A DNA stretch of 11,844 nt from Prochlorococcus marinus str. MIT 9215 (GTDB lineage: Bacteria > Cyanobacteriota > Cyanobacteriia > PCC-6307 > Cyanobiaceae), in assembly GCA_949486985.1 (NCBI GenBank), contig CATBLW010000049.1, positions 1 to 11,844 on the forward strand, given 5' to 3'. Below are positions 1-5,717 of this stretch, in pieces. The position numbers and the translations under genes are program-made. Numbering within the stretch: position 1 is the stretch's first letter; every line of letters starts with the position of its first letter. The notes beneath the pieces were generated by a model. It was not told the DNA's origin, did not search any database, and saw nothing but the letters and a program-made list of their open reading frames with translations.

Positions 1-693
1 ATTGTGGCGACGACATCGTGGCTTTCGAACCACCATGAGCTTGTGGACAAATTGCTCCCGCAAACTTGTCTCCACGAGGTCACACCAACTGTCCTTGAGG
101 CTTCACTTACGACAGTCAATCCTGATGGTGTAGCAACAATTATATCGACCAATTCGTTACCAAAATCTTCAGATCAGGCCACATTTGTTTTGGCGTTGGA
201 TCGCCTGCAGGACCCTGGCAACCTTGGCACGTTGCTGCGAACAGCCATGGCCGCAGATGTTGAGAGCGTGTGGCTTGCTTCTGGAGCAGATCCCTTAAGC
301 CCGAAAGTGGTGAGGGCTTCTGCAGGAGCCATTCTTCAGTTGCCCCATGTTCGCTTTGGGTCTTCAGAGCAAGAAGCTGTTGAGCAGTTAGCCAAGCAGC
401 TCAAACAGGCCGTCAGTCGAGGGTTTCAGGTGGTTGGCAGTCTGGTACCCGGTTCTGATGCGGCACAGTCCGCCATCCCCTACTGGGATCTGGACTGGCA
501 ACAACCCACAGTGTTGGTTCTAGGCAATGAGGGATCTGGCTTACATCCCTGCTTGCAGGCCTGTTGCAGTCATGGAGTCACCTTGCCTCATAGTGCTGCA
601 GTGGAGTCACTCAATGTCGCCGCAGCAGCGGCTCCGCTTCTGTTGGAGCGACGACGCGCCACAATGACCTCTCCCATGCAGCAGTCAGGGTGA
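1..693 (+). CDS. SpoU/TrmH-family (SPOUT) RNA 2'-O-methyltransferase, 5'-truncated by the window edge
   Basis: This enzyme transfers a methyl group from S-adenosylmethionine to a ribose 2'-OH in rRNA or tRNA; the target cannot be told from sequence. The reading frame is open from base 1, and 230 residues are visible before the TGA at 691. All three SPOUT motifs are present: motif 1, LDRLQDPGNLGTLLRTA, at about 196-246; motif 2, VLVLGNEGSGL, at about 511-543; and motif 3, ESLNVAAAAAPLLLERRR, at about 604-657. Together these form the SAM-binding trefoil knot. A GTG at 4 could look like a start, but family members carry an N-terminal RNA-binding segment before this point. The visible part begins in the linker, so the gene very probably starts upstream. 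The stop overlaps the lpdA start by four bases (GTGA), which suggests coupled translation. Family assignment is firm; specificity is unknown. Confidence 0.9.
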   Translation: MVATTSWLSNHHELVDKLLPQTCLHEVTPTVLEASLTTVNPDGVATIISTNSLPKSSDQATFVLALDRLQDPGNLGTLLRTAMAADVESVWLASGADPLSPKVVRASAGAILQLPHVRFGSSEQEAVEQLAKQLKQAVSRGFQVVGSLVPGSDAAQSAIPYWDLDWQQPTVLVLGNEGSGLHPCLQACCSHGVTLPHSAAVESLNVAAAAAPLLLERRRATMTSPMQQSG

Positions 694-2138
694 GCGAGGC
701 TAGTTTTGACTTCGATGTCATCGTTGTAGGCGCCGGTTACGGTGGCTTTGATGCCGCCAAGCATGCAGCCGAGCACGGCTTAAAAGTGGCGATCATTGAG
801 TCGCGGGACATGGGAGGCACCTGCGTCAATCGCGGCTGCGTTCCATCAAAGGCTTTGCTAGCAGCAAGCGGACGAGTGCGGGAGCTTGCAGATGCAGAGC
901 ATTTGGCAGGTTTTGGCATTCATGCGGCGCCAGTGCGCTTTGAACGACAGAAGATTGCTGACCATGCCAATCAATTGGTGGCGATGATTCGCAGCAATCT
1001 CACCAAAACACTTGAAAGAGCAGGCGTCACGATTATCCGTGGCCATGGTCGATTGGAAGGCAATCAGCGCGTGGGAGTCAGAGAAATCAGTGGTGTCGAC
1101 CGTGTTGTCACGGCCAAAGATGTGATCATCGCCACAGGGTCTGATCCTTTTGTTCCGCCTGGTATCGAAACGGATGGGCGCACCGTTTTCACCAGTGATG
1201 AAGCTGTGAATCTGGAGTGGTTGCCACGCTGGATCGCAATTATTGGCAGTGGTTACATCGGGCTTGAATTTGCTGATGTTTATACGGCTCTCGGTTGTGA
1301 GGTCACGATGATTGAGGCTTTAGATCGGGTCATGCCGACCTTTGATCCCGACATCACCAAACTGGCAGCACGTCATCTGATTGATGGCCGCGATATTGAT
1401 GCTCGTGCCGGTGTTTTAGCCAGCAAGGTCACAGCGGGGTCTCCGGTGCGAATTGAACTCTCCGATATGCAGAGTCGAGAGTTGGTGGACAACCTTGAAG
1501 TGGATGCTGTGCTTGTGGCTACCGGTCGGGTACCAAGCAGCAAACAACTGAATTTGGAGGCGATTGGAGTGGAAACCAATCGCGGTTTCATACCGATCGA
1601 CGACAGCATGCGCGTGCTCGTCAACGGCAAGCCCATGAATCATCTCTGGGCAGTTGGTGATGTGACTGGCAAATTGATGCTCGCCCATACGGCAGCAGCT
1701 CAGGGAACAGTTGCTGTCGACAACATCCTGGGCCACTCCCGCACCATTGATTACAGAAGTATTCCTGCTGCAACCTTCACCCATCCAGAGATCAGCTCTG
1801 TTGGCTTAAGTGAGGCAGAAGCGAAAGATCTTGCTCTGAAAGAGGGTTTTGAGCTTGGAAGTGTACGTAGCTATTTCAAGGCCAACACCAAAGCTTTGGC
1901 AGAGCTTGAAAGCGATGGTCTGATGAAGCTGCTGTTCAGAAAGGACTCTGGTGAAGTTCTGGGTGCTCATATTTATGGCCTGCATGCCGCAGATTTGATT
2001 CAGGAGATCGCGAATGCAGTGGCGCGTCGTCAGAGTGTGGCCCAATTGGCCTATGAGGTGCATACTCACCCAACCCTGAGCGAATTGGTTGAAGTGGCTT
2101 ATAAACAAGCAGCATCACAATTAACGAAGACGAGGTGA
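690..2138 (+). CDS. lpdA: Dihydrolipoamide dehydrogenase (E3 of 2-oxoacid dehydrogenase complexes)
   Basis: This flavoprotein reoxidises dihydrolipoyl groups with NAD+ in the pyruvate dehydrogenase complex and possibly in the glycine cleavage system. The 482-residue length is normal for the family. Residues 10-19 carry the FAD Rossmann motif GAGYGG, and the redox-active disulfide is C45/C50 in GGTCVNRGCVPSK. The second nucleotide-binding motif, IIGSGYIG, is at 184-191 for NAD, followed by the second FAD motif, AVGDVTG. The C-terminal dimer interface supplies the catalytic pair H460 and E465 in HTHPTLSE. No catalytic residue is missing. The start is GTG at 690, within the stop of the upstream methyltransferase gene, and the protein begins a few residues before the FAD strand as expected. 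The sequence resembles the cyanobacterial/plastid type of LPD. The E1-alpha gene of the same complex lies at the far right end of the window. Confidence 0.96.
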   Translation: MSEASFDFDVIVVGAGYGGFDAAKHAAEHGLKVAIIESRDMGGTCVNRGCVPSKALLAASGRVRELADAEHLAGFGIHAAPVRFERQKIADHANQLVAMIRSNLTKTLERAGVTIIRGHGRLEGNQRVGVREISGVDRVVTAKDVIIATGSDPFVPPGIETDGRTVFTSDEAVNLEWLPRWIAIIGSGYIGLEFADVYTALGCEVTMIEALDRVMPTFDPDITKLAARHLIDGRDIDARAGVLASKVTAGSPVRIELSDMQSRELVDNLEVDAVLVATGRVPSSKQLNLEAIGVETNRGFIPIDDSMRVLVNGKPMNHLWAVGDVTGKLMLAHTAAAQGTVAVDNILGHSRTIDYRSIPAATFTHPEISSVGLSEAEAKDLALKEGFELGSVRSYFKANTKALAELESDGLMKLLFRKDSGEVLGAHIYGLHAADLIQEIANAVARRQSVAQLAYEVHTHPTLSELVEVAYKQAASQLTKTR

Positions 2139-2151
2139 TCCCCTCGCCAAT

Positions 2152-2173
2152 AAAAGCCTAGACAGGCTGCTTC
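2152..2173 (+). repeat. Copy 1 of a 22-23 bp intergenic near-repeat with a small hairpin
   Basis: This lies 14 bp after the lpdA stop. It matches a second copy at 4086-4108 at about 20 of 23 aligned positions, with the shared form AAAAGCC(C)TA-ACAGGCT-CTTC. Within it AGCCT (2155-2159) can pair with AGGCT (2164-2168) around a four-base loop. No T-run follows directly; one lies about 30 bases further on (2196-2202). It may be a weak terminator or processing hairpin after lpdA, or a short dispersed motif. The function is not known. Confidence 0.4.
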
Positions 2174-2218
2174 ATCTAAGTTCTCATCCAGATCGTTTTT
2201 TTGTTTTCCTAACTCCCC

Positions 2219-3103
2219 ATGGAGATTCGTCGTCGTCCACCAAATCCAAGCATCAAGGTTGCTCAACTTGAGTATTCAATTCCCCACGAAGAAGCTCAGC
2301 CGCGCAACATTCTTGAGAAGATTCTCTGGGAAAAAGATCGTGAAGTAGAAGTAGCCCGCCAACGTGTTCCATTGGAAACGTTGAAATCCAAGATTCAAGA
2401 TTTACCGGCTCCAAGAAATTTTATCGCTGCCTTAAAAAAGGCCAATGTAAAGCCTGCAGTGATTGCCGAAGTCAAAAAGGCAAGCCCTAGCAAAGGAGTA
2501 ATCCGTGAGGATTTTGACCCAATAGCCATAGCCAGGGCCTACTTAGAAGGCGGCGCCAGCTGCTTGTCTGTGCTAACTGAAAAGAATTTCTTTCAAGGTG
2601 GTTTTGATGTCCTTGTTGATGTGCGAAAGGAAGTTGAACTTCCTCTACTTTGCAAGGATTTTATCTTTACTCCCTACCAGCTGTATCAGGCCAGGGCCGC
2701 TGGAGCTGATGCAGCTCTTCTGATCGTCAAGATACTTTCCGATCAGGATCTTACTTATCTATCAAAAGTTGCAGCGAGTTTAAGCCTCACAGTTCTGGTG
2801 GAGGTGCATGATGCTGATGAAATGGAACGGGTTCTCAACCTTGGAGATTTCCCGCTGATTGGTATCAACAATCGCGATCTCACAACCTTTGAGAATGATC
2901 TCGGCAAGACCGAACAGTTGATCAACCATTTTCGAGCCAGGTTGCAGCAGCAAGATATTCTTTTGGTGAGTGAATCAGGCCTATTCACCAGGGCCGACCT
3001 TGATCGAGTTCAGGAAGCTGGTGCTGGAGCTGTCCTTGTTGGCGAAGCCCTCATGCGACAGAGCGATGTCAGCGCTGGGCTAAAAAAATTGGTCGCTGGC
3101 TAA
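2219..3103 (+). CDS. trpC: Indole-3-glycerol phosphate synthase
   Basis: This enzyme closes the indole ring in tryptophan biosynthesis, converting CdRP (1-(2-carboxyphenylamino)-1-deoxyribulose 5-phosphate) to indole-3-glycerol phosphate. The 294-residue protein is a single TIM barrel after a cyanobacterial-type N-terminal extension of about 30 residues. The catalytic set known from the Sulfolobus enzyme can be read off: E84 and K86 in AEVKKASPSKG, K146 in CKDFI, E195 in LVEVH, N217 in GINNRDL, and E252/S253 in VSESG. The phosphate-binding segment GAVLVGEALM is near the C terminus. The ATG at 2219 is the first start in the frame after an 80-bp gap from lpdA. A small repeat ORF begins at the base after the TAA, and sodT follows, so the three may share a transcript. 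No trpF or trpD domain is fused, so this is the monofunctional form. Confidence 0.97.
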   Translation: MEIRRRPPNPSIKVAQLEYSIPHEEAQPRNILEKILWEKDREVEVARQRVPLETLKSKIQDLPAPRNFIAALKKANVKPAVIAEVKKASPSKGVIREDFDPIAIARAYLEGGASCLSVLTEKNFFQGGFDVLVDVRKEVELPLLCKDFIFTPYQLYQARAAGADAALLIVKILSDQDLTYLSKVAASLSLTVLVEVHDADEMERVLNLGDFPLIGINNRDLTTFENDLGKTEQLINHFRARLQQQDILLVSESGLFTRADLDRVQEAGAGAVLVGEALMRQSDVSAGLKKLVAG

Positions 3104-3271
3104 ATGAAGCGAAAAGGCAAGGACAAAATCTCCTTAGAGATTTGGCTGGAGCACCAGTGGCTTGAGCTCCATTGGCTTGAACACTATTGGTTTGAGCACA
3201 AGTGGTTTGAGCTCCAACAGTTGCTGCGAATAACAGGCAGAATTCAAGTGGCCATGATCTTTCCATGTTGA
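3104..3271 (+). CDS. Predicted 55-residue small protein with five W-[LF]-E-[HL]-x pentapeptide repeats
   Basis: I do not recognise a family. The frame opens with ATG at 3104, the base after the trpC stop, and closes with TGA at 3269-3271, seven bases into the next gene (ATG at 3265). Exact nesting between two real genes favours coupled translation. A basic start, MKRKGKDK, leads to residues 14-38: WLEHQ, WLELH, WLEHY, WFEHK, WFELQ, and then a tail ending IFPC. Across the repeats Trp and Glu never change, Glu varies once at the silent position (GAG/GAA), and the fifth residue is free. That pattern suits selection on a peptide, although five copies are weak evidence. I see no signal peptide, and there is no Shine-Dalgarno beyond the end of trpC. 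The minus strand of the same DNA is also open and repetitive, so this could instead be a non-coding minisatellite in a 161-bp spacer. Coding status is unproven. Confidence 0.4.
   Translation: MKRKGKDKISLEIWLEHQWLELHWLEHYWFEHKWFELQQLLRITGRIQVAMIFPC
3143..3217 (+). repeat. Five tandem 15-nt repeats between trpC and sodT
   Basis: These are five in-register 15-base units: TGGCTGGAGCACCAG, TGGCTTGAGCTCCAT, TGGCTTGAACACTAT, TGGTTTGAGCACAAG and TGGTTTGAGCTCCAA. All share TGG at positions 1-3 and T-GA at positions 5-8, with most variation in the last six bases. The period is a multiple of three, so any frame stays open. Complementary GGAGC/GCTCC stretches in different units could also fold into hairpins in RNA. 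Replication slippage is the likely origin. The repeat is seen directly in the sequence; its function is not. Confidence 0.9.
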
Positions 3272-3933
3272 TCAGCATCCTCACAGGCTTTGCCGCTGGA
3301 GCGCTTCATGTGTTGGGTGGTGTTGATCACCTCGTCGCCATGGCACCCACGGCAATGCGTCAGCCTGGAACAGCCATGCGCAGTGGACTGGCCTGGGGAC
3401 TCGGACATTCCACTGGGGTTTTGGTCCTTTCAACAGTCGCCATTTTGGTGAAGGATTTTGCGCATCTTGAGCGCATGTCGTCATGGGCTGAATTCAGTGT
3501 TGGCTTGGCTTTACTCGTGGTTGGTGCGATGGCCATTCGCACGGCTTTAGGCCTTGATATTCATACGCATCAGCACAACCATCGCGATGGCCATGCGCAT
3601 GAACATGTGCATCTGCATATTCGTGGGCGGCAGAAGCATGGTCGCCATCCCCATGCTGCATCCAGCTTGGGCTTACTTCATGGTCTTGCTGGGGCGAGTC
3701 ATCTGTTAGCCGTCATTCCTGCTTTGGCGCTTCCTCCTCTCGGGGCACTCGCTTATTTAGCGACGTATCTCATTGGATCCATTGCCGCTATGGGCGCAGT
3801 TGTGGCGCTGATCTCCCAGGCGACCTTGCGTGTTGGCCAACGGGCTTTACCTCTTCTCGTGGGTTCAGCAGGTGGGCTCTCGATTATCACTGGCTTCTTC
3901 TGGCTGCAGAAAACGTCTTTTCAGATCCTTTGA
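3265..3933 (+). CDS. sodT: Putative nickel transporter linked to Ni-superoxide dismutase (SodT-like, UreH/HupE-type membrane protein)
   Basis: This is a 222-residue membrane protein with about six hydrophobic segments, near residues 1-27, 40-62, 74-95, 134-155, 157-180 and 190-213. Segment 1 holds HVLGGVDH (H15, D21, H22), which resembles the H-x4-D-H nickel signature of NiCoT and HupE/UreJ-type permeases. GLGHSTG (H48) and GLLHGLAGASH (H139, H146) are further conserved-looking histidines. The loop at 100-130 has 12 His in 31 residues, a likely metal-gathering region. Genes of this sort near sodN have been named sodT as predicted nickel importers in marine cyanobacteria; the symbol here rests on that context plus the motifs. 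It converges on sodX/sodN, so it is adjacent but not in their operon. The ATG at 3265 overlaps the end of the small repeat ORF. Nickel uptake is inferred. Export or cobalt transport (RcnA-like) cannot be excluded. Confidence 0.75.
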   Translation: MLISILTGFAAGALHVLGGVDHLVAMAPTAMRQPGTAMRSGLAWGLGHSTGVLVLSTVAILVKDFAHLERMSSWAEFSVGLALLVVGAMAIRTALGLDIHTHQHNHRDGHAHEHVHLHIRGRQKHGRHPHAASSLGLLHGLAGASHLLAVIPALALPPLGALAYLATYLIGSIAAMGAVVALISQATLRVGQRALPLLVGSAGGLSIITGFFWLQKTSFQIL

Positions 3934-3941
3934 TATCCAGC

Positions 3942-3999
3942 CAAGAACTTTTACTTTTGGTTGAGGGCTTTTAATCAAGAGTTTTCTAGCAAGTTCTTG
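3942..3999. other. Nine-bp inverted repeat between the convergent genes sodT and sodX
   Basis: CAAGAACTT (3942-3950) is matched perfectly by AAGTTCTTG (3991-3999), with a 40-base AT-rich spacer. It begins 9 bp after the sodT stop, inside the 203-bp gap 3934-4136, where transcripts from both strands must end. The arms could pair in RNA from either strand, but the long loop and the absence of an adjoining T-run make a classic terminator uncertain. Apart from this and the near-repeat at 4086-4108, I see nothing else in the gap. Confidence 0.3.
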
Positions 4000-4085
4000 C
4001 AAACAACCCCTCGCAATCAGGCACTCTAATTTCGCGGCCGCAAACCAAGATTGCAGCCTAGAATCTCCAGCTAGGATCTATATTT

Positions 4086-4108
4086 AAAAGCCCTAAACAG
4101 GCTCCTTC
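4086..4108 (+). repeat. Copy 2 of the 22-23 bp intergenic near-repeat
   Basis: This matches the element at 2152-2173 except for one inserted C and two substitutions. The AGCC/GGCT arms and the loop position are kept. It lies in the convergent sodT/sodX gap, 28 bp beyond the sodX stop and 153 bp beyond the sodT stop. Read on the minus strand it would sit where sodX transcription might end. The two copies bracket trpC, the small repeat ORF and sodT. Confidence 0.4.
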
Positions 4109-4136
4109 TATTTCAACTCTCTTCTTGTTAATTGAT

Positions 4137-4511
4137 TCAAATCAGTCCTTCAACCGTGCCTCGCAAATGATGGCAATTAACAAGCCCAAATTGGCGGCTG
4201 TCAGTACTCTCTAGCGGATTATCCCCACGCAAGTCGAGGCCTTCTTTGCCGATCTGATGAACACGCTTGATCATCAATTTTTCTGCAAGAAGCGGATGAC
4301 GCACTAAAACAAGCCTGCCTTTCTCCGGCAAAGGATCACCTTGCCGGATTGGCCTAACGATCAAAACATCATTTGGCTTCAACGTGGGCCGCATCGATTG
4401 ACCATCGTCGGCGTCAATGCGAAAACGCCGACGACGTCCCAAGAGCAGCAGAATCAGCGACCGCCAAGTCGCTTTGGGCAGGGAAGCTTTGATCAGCTGG
4501 CCGTAACCCAA
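4137..4511 (-). CDS. sodX: Nickel superoxide dismutase maturation peptidase, signal peptidase I (S26)-like
   Basis: This protein cleaves the N-terminal leader of SodN so that the new terminal histidine can bind nickel; dependence of Prochlorococcus NiSOD activity on its cognate peptidase is established. The 124 residues form a minimal S26/LexA-like fold. The nucleophile is S39 in DGQSMRPTL, the Lys general base is K82 in LMIKRV, and the box GDNPLESTDSRQFG lies at 96-109. A short hydrophobic stretch (residues 19-24) precedes a run of four arginines, too short for a firm membrane anchor. The frame has no ATG upstream of the active site. The best start is TTG at 4511, inside sodN, giving a 19-nt overlap. 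A TTG start with no good Shine-Dalgarno suggests low, coupled expression relative to sodN. It is second in the sodN-sodX pair and ends in the gap facing sodT. The exact start is uncertain. Confidence 0.9.
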   Translation of the reverse strand: MGYGQLIKASLPKATWRSLILLLLGRRRRFRIDADDGQSMRPTLKPNDVLIVRPIRQGDPLPEKGRLVLVRHPLLAEKLMIKRVHQIGKEGLDLRGDNPLESTDSRQFGLVNCHHLRGTVEGLI

Positions 4512-4966
4512 GCGTCGCCACGTCCTTTTGATTTCCAGAACATATGGTGAATCGCTTCAACGGCCTTGAGCAGCTCATCAGCCTTGCCTTGGTCGATGTT
4601 CACCTTGCAAGCACTGCAAAGCTTGGCGGCTTTCCAGAAGGTGTCATGGAGATCAGGGAAGGTCGCTAGATGCTCAGGCTTGAAATAATCCGTCCAAAGA
4701 ATCAGCAATTCTTTTTTGGTTTCGTGGGCCTGCTCCTCCTTAATCGCGACATAGCGAGAGAAGGTGTTGTTGTATGCCGCCCAAGAAGCAGCATCACTGC
4801 CCGACGGAGGTTCCATGGCGAGCAGTTTTTTTGTCATCGAAACGACAGCTTCAGCGGCGACCCTTGCTGATGCGGGATCGTAAACACCACAAGGGCCGTC
4901 ACAGTGAGCCTGGGCCGAGGTGGCTGGCAGGCGGCGAAGGATGGCTGAAAGTGCCGAACGCAACAT
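4493..4966 (-). CDS. sodN: Nickel-dependent superoxide dismutase precursor
   Basis: This enzyme dismutates superoxide to O2 and H2O2 with a nickel ion held by the N terminus. The diagnostic hook HCDGPCGVYDP begins at residue 21. After removal of the 20-residue leader MLRSALSAILRRLPATSAQA, the mature ligands are His1, Cys2 and Cys6 with Tyr9 nearby. All are intact. The mature chain of 137 residues is a predicted helical bundle, and active NiSODs are hexamers of such units. The frame extends upstream to 4993, but ATG 4966 is preferred because it gives the normal leader length; the extra nine residues are unlike known precursors. The leader is probably cut by SodX, encoded just downstream with a 19-nt overlap. 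NiSOD is a typical marine picocyanobacterial choice that spares iron. An FKBP gene lies 86 bp upstream on the same strand. I could not identify a clear promoter in that gap. Confidence 0.97.
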   Translation of the reverse strand: MLRSALSAILRRLPATSAQAHCDGPCGVYDPASARVAAEAVVSMTKKLLAMEPPSGSDAASWAAYNNTFSRYVAIKEEQAHETKKELLILWTDYFKPEHLATFPDLHDTFWKAAKLCSACKVNIDQGKADELLKAVEAIHHMFWKSKGRGDAWVTAS

Positions 4967-5052
4967 CTTGCAGACAAAGCAAAAAGTGAGCAACAGCCTA
5001 CCCGGCTCAATTGCTAAACGGGCGGGCTTCGCTCAGTTCATTCGGCTTGAGA

Positions 5053-5655
5053 TTATTTGACCCCAAGCAGCTCGACTTCAAAAATCAAGGTTGCATTGGG
5101 GGGAATAACTTTGCCTGCACCACGGCTGCCATAACCCAGTTCTGGAGGAATAACCAGCTTGCGCTTACCGCCAACCTTCATGCCAGCGACACCTTCATCC
5201 CAACCTTGAATCACGCGACCAGCACCCAAGGGAAAACTGAACGGTCCACGGTTGTAACTGCTGTCAAATTCTTTGCCGTCTTCAAGGGTGCCGCGGTAAT
5301 TCACAGAGACGGTTTGACCGGCGGTGGCTTCCGGGCCATCACCAATCTCAAGATCAGTAATGCGAAGGCCACTGGCTGTTAATTGAGCTTTCTCAGATTG
5401 GAGAGCTCCTCCAAGTGCTGCAGCATTGGCCTGGGTGGAATCGGGAGCCATGGCGAAAAGTGTTGGATTGGGATCGTCTGGATCAAGTTCAAGAACTGCA
5501 GCAATGGAGGGGGGTTGCTGAAGTGTTCGGACTTCTGTTTTGAGGACTGTGGCATTGCTGGCAGCAGTCACTGTTGTGGGGGCCACGATCTGGCTAACCA
5601 CCGCCACAATTACGCAAAACAGGCAGACTGCCGAACTGATCAGGATGTCGCGCAC
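5053..5655 (-). CDS. FKBP-type peptidyl-prolyl cis-trans isomerase, exported or membrane-anchored
   Basis: This protein catalyses cis-trans isomerisation of prolyl bonds during protein folding. Residues 1-31 form a hydrophobic signal or anchor sequence, so the domain should lie in the periplasm or thylakoid lumen. A low-complexity linker follows to about residue 92, and the FKBP domain fills 93-200. The FKBP12-type pocket residues are present: Y120 (VNYRG), F130/D131 (EFDSS), V148/I149 and W152 (RVIQGW), Y175 (ELGYG) and F192 (LIFEVEL). Catalytic activity is therefore expected. The start is GTG at 5655, chosen because it places the hydrophobic segment right at the N terminus. It precedes sodN on the same strand with an 86-bp gap, so cotranscription is possible. 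Whether it acts on SodN is only a hypothesis, and the signal sequence argues against it if SodN stays cytoplasmic. Confidence 0.93.
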   Translation of the reverse strand: MRDILISSAVCLFCVIVAVVSQIVAPTTVTAASNATVLKTEVRTLQQPPSIAAVLELDPDDPNPTLFAMAPDSTQANAAALGGALQSEKAQLTASGLRITDLEIGDGPEATAGQTVSVNYRGTLEDGKEFDSSYNRGPFSFPLGAGRVIQGWDEGVAGMKVGGKRKLVIPPELGYGSRGAGKVIPPNATLIFEVELLGVK

Positions 5656-5669
5656 TGAACTTCAATCAT

Positions 5670-5713
5670 CAAGCTGAGTAATTCTGGCAGGGGGTGGCAG
5701 CAACGTCAGCTTG
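5670..5713. other. Eight-bp inverted repeat between the phasin-like gene and the FKBP gene
   Basis: CAAGCTGA (5670-5677) pairs perfectly with TCAGCTTG (5706-5713) around a 28-base GC-rich spacer that itself contains TGGCAG twice. It occupies most of the 62-bp gap between the two minus-strand genes, 5 bp after the upstream stop. It could be a partial terminator or an RNA processing site. No T-run follows on the minus strand, so termination is doubtful. Confidence 0.25.
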
Positions 5714-5717
5714 TGGA

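Noticed and set aside
1373..1784. Minus-strand ORFs of 87 and 122 residues within lpdA
   Set aside because: They are antisense to conserved coding sequence with no domain or ribosome-binding evidence.
4034..4041. GCGGCCGC palindrome in the sodT/sodX gap
   Set aside because: This is an isolated 8-bp palindrome with no paired partner or flanking promoter logic; it is also a common restriction-site sequence and may be chance.
4967..4993. Upstream extension of sodN by nine residues (MLTFCFVCK) to an ATG at 4993
   Set aside because: The ATG at 4966 gives a 20-residue leader before HCDGPC, as in cyanobacterial NiSOD precursors; the extension looks like translated intergenic sequence.
4967..5052. 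Search for a metal-responsive operator or promoter before sodN
   Set aside because: GC-rich stretches and a few weak -10-like hexamers were seen, but nothing with acceptable -35/-10 spacing or clear dyad symmetry.
5011..5658. Plus-strand ORFs of 123 and 91 residues opposite the FKBP gene
   Set aside because: The minus strand encodes a complete FKBP domain with all pocket residues, so these are shadows.
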